This document shows, one piece after another, positions 51,093 through 60,756 of a stretch of 64,000 bases of DNA. Source of the DNA: Streptomyces naganishii JCM 4654. Lineage in GTDB: Bacteria > Actinomycetota > Actinomycetes > Streptomycetales > Streptomycetaceae. Position numbers and translations under genes: made by a program. Under the pieces are notes generated by a model. The model worked only from the letters and a program-made list of their open reading frames with translations, was not told the DNA's origin and made no database searches. Every line of letters starts with the position of its first letter. Within the stretch, counting starts at the first letter, position 1. Where the stretch lies: the NCBI RefSeq assembly GCF_014650575.1, contig NZ_BMVF01000016.1, positions 62,001-126,000 of the forward strand. Direction: 5' to 3'.

Positions 51093-51117
51093 TGCGTATG
51101 CATTATATGCGCACGCA
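51093..51117 (-). promoter_or_regulatory. Operator/promoter of the FMN reductase gene
   Basis: TGCGTATGCAT-tat-ATGCGCACGCA is an inverted repeat with 11-bp arms, 9 of 11 matching. On the minus strand it contains a consensus TATAAT (plus positions 51102-51107), about 50 nt before ATG 51051. A repressor bound here would cover the -10 box. Such an AT-rich core is rare in this window. Confidence 0.7.
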
Positions 51118-51165
51118 TAGAAAAAGCCCCAGGTGTAGCCGTCACGGCCCCGACGGGCGCCTGGG

Positions 51166-51723
51166 TCAGCGCTGCCTGCCCGCCGCTCCCGTCAGCCGGG
51201 CCAGGGCCGCGGTCTCGCGCGGGGGCGGCCCGCTCAGGTCGCCCACCCGCCAGGCGGGCACCCACGGGACCCGGTAGACGTCGATGACGGACTCCAGCGG
51301 CTTCACACGCTGGGCGAGCGGCCGCGGCAGGCGCCCCGGAGCGTCCGCGACCAGCACCACCGCGTCCAGGTCGAGCCCGGCCGGCGCCTGCCCCCGCCGG
51401 AACACCTCCAGGGCCCGTACCACCGCCTCCAGGCCCGCCGCATGGGTACGGGCGACCAGCAGGACCGAGCGCGGAGCCTCGGGGCCGGGCCAGTCGCGCC
51501 CGCAGTCGTGGCCTCCGTAGACCGCCGCGAGCGTGGTCGTGCCCGCACCGCCGTGCGTGGCCAGCCAGGAGAAGCGGCGGCGCGCGAGGTGCATGCCGGC
51601 GGGCCGCTCGGGCACACGCTCCGCGTCGGTCACGGCACCGGTGCCCGCGAGGACGCCGGCCGCCGGGGCGGCCACCGGACCGCGGATCCAGATCTCCGGT
51701 CCCTGACGCACGTCGGTCCGCAT
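51166..51723 (-). CDS. DUF6668-type protein with deviant P-loop
   Basis: A 185-residue protein, ATG 51723 with GGAGGG about 8 nt upstream. The central segment FSWLATHGGAGTTTLAAVYGG (51-71 region) has the shape of a ParA/MinD Walker A but lacks its lysine (GGAGTTT instead of GGVGKTT). It is followed by SVLLVARTHAAGLEAVVRAL and a LDAVVLVADAPGRLP strand. I believe this is the DUF6668 family; function is unknown. Divergent from a TPR-protein gene, 177 nt apart, with which it may work. Confidence 0.7.
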   Translation of the reverse strand: MRTDVRQGPEIWIRGPVAAPAAGVLAGTGAVTDAERVPERPAGMHLARRRFSWLATHGGAGTTTLAAVYGGHDCGRDWPGPEAPRSVLLVARTHAAGLEAVVRALEVFRRGQAPAGLDLDAVVLVADAPGRLPRPLAQRVKPLESVIDVYRVPWVPAWRVGDLSGPPPRETAALARLTGAAGRQR

Positions 51724-51900
51724 GCCCGTTCCCTCCCTCGTCATCCCGGCGATCTTCGCGCTCCGCCCGTCACCCGCGACACACCGCGGAGGTTCCTGGT
51801 GCGAGTCTGTGACGTCGTGGTGACGCGTGGAGGGCGCACGAGCGGAGAGACTCGACAGTACGCGTACGACCGGATGGCACGCATCCGAGTGAGGGAGCCG

Positions 51901-53265
51901 ATGTCTCGACTGAGCCGCGAGAAGAAGCGGGAAGACCAGCGCGCCGCACAGCCGGCGGCGTCCGCGGCGGCGCCCATCGCCGTCCACGTGCCGCTGGACG
52001 GCGCCGCGGCCTCGGTCGGCGGCGTCCCGGTGCGGTCGGCCCCGGGCGAGGAGATCCAGCACGCCGTCCTCGACCACCTCCACCGCATCGCCCTCGCCAC
52101 CGGCCACCCCGTCCTCGCCACCGTCACCGACGAACGCATCGGCTACGTCGTCCCCCTCCAGGTCCGCCGCGACGGCTCCAGCGCCTTCACCGCCGAGCCC
52201 CTGCCCGCGCCTCCAGCAGCGCCCGCGCCTCCGCCCGCGCCGGCGCCGCCGGTCGCGCCCGCGACTGCGCCCGCACCGGCACCGCCCGCTCCCGGATCCG
52301 CGTCCGCCCCGCGGCCGCCCGCGCCCCTGCCCGTGTCCGCCGCGCCCCCCGCCGCGCCGCGGCGGGAACAGGCGACGCACGTCCTGCGGCAGGTGCCGGA
52401 GCCGGTGCGGGAGCCGGCTCCCACGTTCCCGTTGCGCGCCGTGAGCGAGCCCGTGTCGCCGGACCCCGAGCCCGGCGTCCCCACGCCCCCGACGTTCCCC
52501 CTGCGCGCCCTGCCGGTGCCCTCGGACGCCACGCCCCTGGGCACGGCCACCGCACCCACCGGGGAGTTCGGACCCCCGCCCGTGATGGACGCGGCGCCGT
52601 TCACCGAACCGAGCCCGGCCCCCGCAGCACCGAAGCCGGCCCCCGCCGCCGGACCGGCTCCCGCCCCCGCGCTCGCACCCGACCTCGCCCACATCCCCGA
52701 CCCCGACCCCAAGCCCACCCCCGCCCGCGGTTTCGACGCCGTGGCCGAGGCGGTGCTCGGGGAGGACCCGAGGACCGCGGCCGGCGAAGGAGGCGCCGTC
52801 CTGCTCGCCGAGCCCCTCGCCCGGGTCAACGAGGCCGTGAAGGCGGGGCGGATCGAGGAGGCGGCGGCGCTGGCGGAGGCCACCGTCACCGAGGCGTCCG
52901 GCACGCTCGGCGCGGAGCACCCCGAGGTGCTGCGCCTGCGCGAGCTCACCGCCTACATCGCCTACCTGGCCGGCGACGCGCTCCGCGCCTTCACGCTCTC
53001 CCTGGAACTGGCCCGTATCCACCGCCGCGCCCAGGACGCCGAGGGCGCCTACGGCAACGTGCGGAGCGCGGCCTCCGCCTGGCGCGCGGTGCGCGACCCG
53101 GAGCAGGGGCTGCGGCTCGGCCGTGACCTGCTCGACCTGTGGACCGAGCTCACCGCCGAGGACGGCCCCGCCGCCGACGACATCGAGCAGCTGGAGTCCG
53201 CGCGCGCCCGCATGGGCCGCCTCGCCGAGCGCGCCCGCAGGCAGGCGCCCCCGCCGGCGGACTGA
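51901..53265 (+). CDS. TPR protein with long Pro/Ala linker
   Basis: A 454-residue protein, ATG 51901 after GAGGGAG. The first 110 residues form a small alpha/beta domain (GAAASVGGVPVRSAPGEEIQ, VLATVTDERIGYVVPLQV). A long Pro/Ala linker (about 105-270) contains two FPLRA repeats. The C-terminal 170 residues are helical TPR-like repeats (AVKAGRIEEAAALAEATV, LELARIHRRAQDAEGAYGNV). No membrane segment. It looks like a scaffold that couples a small sensor domain to a protein-binding module. It pairs with the divergent DUF6668 gene. Function unknown. Confidence 0.75.
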   Translation: MSRLSREKKREDQRAAQPAASAAAPIAVHVPLDGAAASVGGVPVRSAPGEEIQHAVLDHLHRIALATGHPVLATVTDERIGYVVPLQVRRDGSSAFTAEPLPAPPAAPAPPPAPAPPVAPATAPAPAPPAPGSASAPRPPAPLPVSAAPPAAPRREQATHVLRQVPEPVREPAPTFPLRAVSEPVSPDPEPGVPTPPTFPLRALPVPSDATPLGTATAPTGEFGPPPVMDAAPFTEPSPAPAAPKPAPAAGPAPAPALAPDLAHIPDPDPKPTPARGFDAVAEAVLGEDPRTAAGEGGAVLLAEPLARVNEAVKAGRIEEAAALAEATVTEASGTLGAEHPEVLRLRELTAYIAYLAGDALRAFTLSLELARIHRRAQDAEGAYGNVRSAASAWRAVRDPEQGLRLGRDLLDLWTELTAEDGPAADDIEQLESARARMGRLAERARRQAPPPAD

Positions 53266-53314
53266 CGACCCGGCCGCCCGCACCGCACACCGCCCCAGGA
53301 CACACGCCCGCAGG

Positions 53315-53359
53315 CCTACGACACGTAGAACCCGCACGCCCTACGACACGCAGAACTCG
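53315..53359. repeat. 25-bp-spaced duplication over the VOC stop codon
   Basis: CCTACGACACGNAGAACNCG occurs at 53315-53334 and 53340-53359, 18 of 20 bases identical. The second copy encodes the last residues and TAG stop of the VOC gene (minus strand). The first copy repeats them, including a TAG, just downstream. Confidence 0.75.
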
Positions 53360-53817
53360 TTGCCCTCCGGGTCCGCCATGACCACCCACTGCCCGGCGGG
53401 CTCCTTCACGTGCCGCAGCACGCTCGCGCCGAGCCCCTCCAGCCGTTCCACCTCACGCTCCCGCAGTCCCTCACCGGGATGCAGGTCGAGGTGGAGCCGG
53501 TTCTTGCCGGTCTTGGCCTCCGGCACCCGCTGGAAGAGCAGCCGCCGCCCGAGCCCGGTGCCGCTCTCCTTGTCGTACGGGTCGTCGGGGTGCCGTACGG
53601 CGATCAGGTCGCGGAAGGCCGGGCGGCCGTGGAACTCCACGGTGGCCGCCCCCGGCAGCGCGCCCGCCTCCAGCAGCCGCTCGATCAGCGCGCTGTTGTC
53701 CTCGGCCTCGTAGTGCAGCGCGGCGGCCCAGAAGTCGGCCTGGGCGTGCGGGTCGGCGGCGTCGACGACGAGCTTGAAGTGCAGCGGGGCGGCGGGAGCC
53801 GCGGGCGTCTGAGTCAT
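53341..53817 (-). CDS. VOC/glyoxalase-like protein
   Basis: A 158-residue vicinal-oxygen-chelate protein: HFKLVVDAADPHAQADFWAAAL at the start, GRRLLFQRVPEAKTGKNRLHLDL in the middle and QWVVMADPEGNEFCV at the end. The metal-ligand pattern is only partly evident, so it may be a non-catalytic or binding member. ATG 53817 is chosen; an ATG 39 nt upstream adds a non-conserved stretch. Convergent with the TPR gene; its 3' end is duplicated downstream. Confidence 0.85.
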   Translation of the reverse strand: MTQTPAAPAAPLHFKLVVDAADPHAQADFWAAALHYEAEDNSALIERLLEAGALPGAATVEFHGRPAFRDLIAVRHPDDPYDKESGTGLGRRLLFQRVPEAKTGKNRLHLDLHPGEGLREREVERLEGLGASVLRHVKEPAGQWVVMADPEGNEFCVS

Positions 53818-53958
53818 GCGACCAGTCGTATCCGCCGCCCGGGCGCCCGGCAACAAGAACGCCGAACCGGACGGCGCCCCTCCGCGACCCGCACGACCCG
53901 GACGGGCTCACGGAGCCAGGCAGCCCGGACCCCGGAACCCCGGACCTCCGGACGGCTG

Positions 53959-54993
53959 TCAGGCCTCCACAGGATCCGAGCTCGGCCGTGCCTCCGCCGG
54001 GCCCGGTGCTGGAGCGGCCGTCGGTCCGGCCGCCGTCACGGGCGCCGCCGTGGGCGCCGCCGGGGCGCTGCGGGGTGCGGCCAGCCGTGCCCTGAGCGCC
54101 GCCGCCCGCCGTGCCGTACGCAGCCCGTCCCAGGTCAGCAGCGACAGCGCCAGCCACACCAGGGCGAACCCGGCCCAGCGCTCGGCCGGCATGGACTCGT
54201 GGAAGTACAGCACCCCGAGCAGGAACTGGAAGACCGGCGCCAGGTACTGAAGCAGCCCCAGCGTGGACAGCGGCACGCGGATCGCGGCCGCGCCGAAGCA
54301 GACCAGCGGCAGCGCGGTGACCACACCGGTGGCGGCCAGCAGGCCGGCGTGCCCGGCGCCCTCGGCGGTGAACGTCGAGCGTCCCTGCGCGCCGAGCCAC
54401 AGCAGATAGCCGAGCGCGGGCACGAACTGCACCGCCGTCTCGGCGGCCAGCGACTCCACGCCGCCCAGGTTGACCTTCTTCTTCACCAGGCCGTAGGTGG
54501 CGAAGGAGAAGGCGAGGCACAGGGAGATCCACGGCGGCCGCCCGTAGCCGATGGTGAGCACGAGGACGGCGGCCGCGCCGGTGCCGACCGCGAACCACTG
54601 CACGGGCCGCAGCCGTTCCTTGAGGATCAGCACGCCCATGGCGATGGTGACCAGCGGGTTGATGAAGTAGCCGAGGGAGGCCTCGACCACGTGCCCGCTG
54701 TTCACGGCCCATATGTAGACGCCCCAGTTGACCGTGATCACCGAGGCGGCGACCAGGACGAGCCCGAGCCTGCGCGGCCGGCGCAGCAGCTCACCGGCCC
54801 AGGCCCAGCGCCGTACGAAGAGCAGCGCGGCCGCGACGAAGGCCAGCGACCACACCATCCGGTGGGCGAGGATCTCGAGGGCCCCGGCGGGCTTGAGCAG
54901 CGGCCAGAAGAGCGGGACCAGGCCCCACATCCCGTACGCCGCGAAGCCGTTCAGCAGCCCTGTGCGCTGCTCGCCCCTGGACTTGTCGCTCAC
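53959..54993 (-). CDS. rarD: EamA-family permease RarD
   Basis: A 344-residue protein with ten predicted membrane helices in two EamA halves and the RarD signature GFAAYGMWGLVPLFWPLLK, FINPLVTIAMGVLILKERL and FQFLLGVLYFHE. The C-terminal 40 residues are Ala/Pro-rich. RarD proteins are drug/metabolite transporters, often named for chloramphenicol sensitivity; substrate unproven. GTG 54993 has GGAGG 5 nt upstream. A near-perfect 38-bp inverted repeat lies 71 nt before the start. Confidence 0.9.
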   Translation of the reverse strand: MSDKSRGEQRTGLLNGFAAYGMWGLVPLFWPLLKPAGALEILAHRMVWSLAFVAAALLFVRRWAWAGELLRRPRRLGLVLVAASVITVNWGVYIWAVNSGHVVEASLGYFINPLVTIAMGVLILKERLRPVQWFAVGTGAAAVLVLTIGYGRPPWISLCLAFSFATYGLVKKKVNLGGVESLAAETAVQFVPALGYLLWLGAQGRSTFTAEGAGHAGLLAATGVVTALPLVCFGAAAIRVPLSTLGLLQYLAPVFQFLLGVLYFHESMPAERWAGFALVWLALSLLTWDGLRTARRAAALRARLAAPRSAPAAPTAAPVTAAGPTAAPAPGPAEARPSSDPVEA

Positions 54994-55063
54994 GGGCGCC
55001 TCCTTCGTGCCTTGCCTGGCCGCGTGTCGTACGGCAACCAAGAAGGTAACGCCACCCACCCCC

Positions 55064-55101
55064 GTCTGTCATGCCCGTATCATCATACGGTCATGACAGA
55101 C
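55064..55101. promoter_or_regulatory. 38-bp inverted repeat upstream of rarD
   Basis: GTCTGTCATGCCCGTAT (55064-55080) and ATACGGTCATGACAGAC (55085-55101) form 17-bp arms with a single mismatch around CATC. It lies between the stop of the SDR gene and the rarD start, both on the minus strand. It may be an operator (its centre contains a TATGAT-like -10 box for rarD) or a hairpin ending the SDR transcript. Confidence 0.75.
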
Positions 55102-55126
55102 GCGGAGGGCCGCCCGTGGACGGCTC

Positions 55127-55981
55127 TCAGCCCTTGAGTGCGGCCGCGATCGCCTCGGCGACCGGGGTGGTCGGGCGGCCGGTCAGACGGGACAGGTCGC
55201 CGCTGTCGACGACCAGTTCCCCCTTCTCGATGGAGGCGTCCACGCCCGCGAGGATCGCCGCGAAGGGTGCGGGCAGGCCGGCGCCGGTGAGGATGCCCTG
55301 GAACTCCTCCACGGAGACCGGGCGGTAGACGATCTCCCTGCCGGACTGGCGGCCGACCTCGGCGGCGAACTCGGCGAAGCTCCACGCCTCGTCACCGCCC
55401 AGCTCGTACGTCCGCCCCTCGTGCCCCTCGCCGGTGAGGACCGCTACGGCGGCGGCCGCGTAGTCGGCGCGCGAGGCGGAGGAGACCCGGCCCTCGCCCG
55501 CGGCCTGCACGACGGCGCCGTGCTCGAGCACGGGGGCCAGGTTCTCGGTGTAGTTCTCGTGGTACCAGCCGTTGCGCAGCAGCACGTAGGGCACGCCGGA
55601 GGCGAGCAGCGCCTCCTCGGTGCCGCGGTGGTCGTCGGCGAGCGCGGCCTTCAGGGTGCCGGGGGCGCTGGTGTAGGCGAGCAGGGCCACGCCGGCCGCC
55701 TTCGCGGCGTCGATGACGACCCGGTGCTGCCCGACGCGGCCCTTGTCGAACTCGTTGCCGGAGACGAGCAGCACCTTGTCGCCGGCGGCGAAGAGGCCGT
55801 CGAAGGTCTCGGGCGCGTTGTAGTCGGCGACCGCGACGCGCACACCGCGCGCCGCGAGGCCGGCGGCCTTCTCCGGGCTGCGGACCACGGCGGTGACCTG
55901 GTCGGCCGGGACCTTCTCCAGCAGCTGCTCCACGACGTGGCGGCCGAGGTGCCCGGTGGCTCCGGTGACGACGATGCTCAT
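55127..55981 (-). CDS. NmrA-like SDR, NAD(P)H:quinone oxidoreductase type
   Basis: A 284-residue atypical SDR with GATGHLGRHV (8-17) binding NADPH, AVVRSPEKAAGLAARGV, and LLVSGNEF and LLAYTSAPG segments matching the QOR2/YtfG group that reduces quinones. A classical catalytic tyrosine-lysine pair is not obvious. Divergent from an HxlR-type regulator, the same pairing as redox-responsive QorR with its quinone reductase. Probable role: defence against quinone or electrophile stress. Confidence 0.88.
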   Translation of the reverse strand: MSIVVTGATGHLGRHVVEQLLEKVPADQVTAVVRSPEKAAGLAARGVRVAVADYNAPETFDGLFAAGDKVLLVSGNEFDKGRVGQHRVVIDAAKAAGVALLAYTSAPGTLKAALADDHRGTEEALLASGVPYVLLRNGWYHENYTENLAPVLEHGAVVQAAGEGRVSSASRADYAAAAVAVLTGEGHEGRTYELGGDEAWSFAEFAAEVGRQSGREIVYRPVSVEEFQGILTGAGLPAPFAAILAGVDASIEKGELVVDSGDLSRLTGRPTTPVAEAIAAALKG

Positions 55982-56044
55982 GGGAGATCTCCTTGCGGGG
56001 GGTCGGTTGCCCACTAACCCTAGGAGCTGCGCTCTCCTTTAGAA

Positions 56045-56069
56045 AGTACCCACTTTGAAGTAAGGTACT
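56045..56069. promoter_or_regulatory. Operator between the SDR and HxlR genes
   Basis: AGTACC (56045-56050) and GGTACT (56064-56069) form a spaced inverted repeat around ACTT-tg-AAGT, close to the HxlR ATG (56073). TAAGGT (56061-56066) could be the -10 box of a leaderless hxlR message, so the site suits autoregulation. It contains the 15-bp stretch also found at 7112-7126. Confidence 0.65.
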
Positions 56070-56072
56070 GGC

Positions 56073-56492
56073 ATGGCGGTAAGTGAGAGGGCGGCGGCCG
56101 TACGCGCGGAGGCGGGGGAGCAGCTCTGCCCCTACCGTCTGGTCCTGGAGCACGTCACCAGCCGCTGGGGCGTCCTCGTCCTGGTCGGGCTGCTCGAGCG
56201 TTCGTACCGCTTCAGTGAGCTGCGCCGCGCGATCGGCCGGGCGGTCGACCGCAACGTCAGCGAGAAGATGCTGACCCAGACGCTCCAGACCCTGGAGCGC
56301 GACGGCCTGGTCCACCGCGACGCCAAGCCCGTGATCCCGCCCCGGGTCGACTACTCCCTCACCCCGCTCGGCCGCGAGGCCGCGGAGCAGGTGCGGGCGC
56401 TGACCCTGTGGACCGAGGCGCGCATGGCGGACGTGGAGCAGGCCCGCAAGGCGTACGACGAGGCCCGGGCGTCCGCCGCCCGGGCCTCGTGA
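56073..56492 (+). CDS. HxlR-family regulator (QorR-like)
   Basis: A 139-residue winged-helix protein of the HxlR group. It has CPYRLVLEHVTSRWGVLVLVGLLE with C19 at the position used for redox sensing in several HxlR members, YRFSELRRAIGRAVDRNVSEKMLTQTLQTLERDGLV as the DNA-reading part, and YSLTPLGREA as the wing. It probably represses the divergent quinone-reductase-like SDR and itself until oxidised. The last codons contain a perfect terminator stem. Confidence 0.9.
   Translation: MAVSERAAAVRAEAGEQLCPYRLVLEHVTSRWGVLVLVGLLERSYRFSELRRAIGRAVDRNVSEKMLTQTLQTLERDGLVHRDAKPVIPPRVDYSLTPLGREAAEQVRALTLWTEARMADVEQARKAYDEARASAARAS
56458..56490. terminator. Terminator inside the 3' end of the HxlR gene
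   Basis: ACGAGGCCCGGGC (56458-56470) and GCCCGGGCCTCGT (56478-56490) form a perfect 13-bp stem with a 7-nt loop. It ends at the HxlR stop codon and 21 nt before the convergent korB stop, so it can act for both. The repeat DEARASAARAS codons supply the stem. Confidence 0.8.
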
Positions 56493-56511
56493 ACGTAATC
56501 CGCGCGGGCGC

Positions 56512-59512
<3,001 letters not shown>

Positions 59513-59542
59513 TGAACTGGACCTCCTTCGAGGCGGCTGCGC

Positions 59543-59647
59543 GGGAAGGTCTTCGACGAAGACCTCGAAGACCTCGAAGACCTCGGGGACCTTCCCAGGA
59601 CCTTCCCGCTTTCGACCTTCCCGTTTTTGACCTTCCCGCTTTCAACC
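59543..59647 (-). repeat. Repeat-built korA leader with competing hairpins
   Basis: Plus-strand GACCTTCCC occurs at 59588, 59599, 59614 and 59629, and its complement GGGAAGGTC at 59543-59551. In the korA leader RNA any of the four upstream copies can pair with the one copy lying 17 nt before the ribosome site (59522-59526 region). GAAGACCTC is repeated three times in tandem (59558-59584), and GGTCTTCG-a-CGAAGACC (59548-59564) makes an alternative perfect hairpin over the same copy. Confidence 0.8.
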
Positions 59648-59787
59648 CTACGACCGTCGTGGTCGCCTTCCCCGGACCGTTCGCATACTGGACGCGGCCG
59701 TGAGACGGTGACCGGGACGGCGCCGAAACTGCCGTGGTGCACGGGTGCGCGGCGTTCCACCGAGCCTCCTGACACAGTTTCAGCCCA

Positions 59788-60459
59788 TCAGGAGTTCAGA
59801 TAGGTGAGCACGGCCAGAACACGCCGGTGATCCCCGTCACTCTGCGACAGCCCGAGCTTGAGGAAGATGTTGCTGACGTGCTTCTCGACCGCTCCGTCGC
59901 TCACCACGAGCTGCCGGGCGATCGCGGAGTTCGTCCGCCCCTCGGCCATCAGGCCCAGCACCTCGCGCTCCCGCGGGGTGAGGCCGGCCAGCACGTCCTG
60001 CTTGCGGCTGCGCCCGAGCAGCTGGGCGACCACCTCCGGGTCCAGGGCCGTACCCCCCTGGGCGACCCGCACCACCGCGTCCACGAACTCGCGCACCTCG
60101 GCCACCCGGTCCTTGAGCAGATAGCCGACCCCGCGGCTGGAACCGGCCAGCAGCTCGGTGGCGTAGCGCTCCTCGACGTACTGCGACAGCACCAGCACGC
60201 CGAGCTCCGGATGCGCCTTGCGCAGCTGCACGGCGGCCCGCACCCCCTCGTCGGTGTGCGTCGGCGGCATCCGCACGTCCGCCACGACCACGTCCGGCAG
60301 CGCCGCCTGGTCGTGCAGCTCGGTGATGGTCTTGACCAGCGCCTCGCCGTCGCCGACGCCCGCCACCACCTCATGTCCGCGGTCGGTCAGCAGCCGGGTC
60401 AGGCCCTCTCTGAGCAGCACTGAATCCTCGGCGATGACCACCCGCACCCTGTCCTCCAC
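59788..60459 (-). CDS. NarL/LuxR-family response regulator
   Basis: A 223-residue regulator. The receiver domain has the acidic pair ED (11-12), phosphoacceptor D61 (VVVADVRMP), and the conserved switch region LVLSQYVEERYA and lysine in LLKDR. The C-terminal LuxR HTH (about 155-215) reads LTPREREVLGLMAEGRTNSAIARQLVVSDGAVEKHVSNI. GTG 60459 is used; GTG 60447 with GGAGG 5 nt upstream is a good alternative. It is the only response regulator near two paralogous histidine kinases on the same strand. Confidence 0.93.
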   Translation of the reverse strand: MEDRVRVVIAEDSVLLREGLTRLLTDRGHEVVAGVGDGEALVKTITELHDQAALPDVVVADVRMPPTHTDEGVRAAVQLRKAHPELGVLVLSQYVEERYATELLAGSSRGVGYLLKDRVAEVREFVDAVVRVAQGGTALDPEVVAQLLGRSRKQDVLAGLTPREREVLGLMAEGRTNSAIARQLVVSDGAVEKHVSNIFLKLGLSQSDGDHRRVLAVLTYLNS

Positions 60460-60670
60460 GATCTCCGGCCCCCCACAGCCTCGACGAACATGGTCCAGCA
60501 TTCCAGCATTCGGACCCTGCCGCGCCGGGGCCGGGAGAAGTGGGGGAGGCCTCCGCGGTTTCGCCGTGCGTTTTCGGCCGTGGTCATGGTCGTGGTCACG
60601 GCCGTGGTTCCGGTCGTGGTCACGGCCTTGTGGTGCGGGTGCGGGTCTCGGCCGGTGGGTTGCCGTCCTG

Positions 60671-60756
60671 CCCGGTTACGGCGCTGAGCGCCGCCATCCC
60701 GGCTACGGGGGTGTTCAGCGCCGCCTGCCCGGCTACGGGGTGTTCAGCGCCGCCAG
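60671..60756. repeat. 27-30-bp repeat, three copies, over the first kinase stop codon
   Basis: Copies CCCGGTTACGGCGCTGAGCG... (60671-60697), CCCGGCTACGGGGGTGTTCA... (60698-60727) and CCCGGCTACGGGGTGTTCAG... (60728-60756) lie head to tail. The last carries the TGA (minus strand, 60744-60746) and final codons of the kinase gene; the others repeat them downstream. The rest of the 60502-60743 gap is GTGGTC/ACGGCC low-complexity DNA without a gene. Confidence 0.8.

Noticed and set aside
52190..52720. Pro/Ala-rich stretch of the TPR gene as a degraded or frameshifted region
   Set aside because: The frame is continuous into a well-formed TPR domain, so it is a flexible linker.
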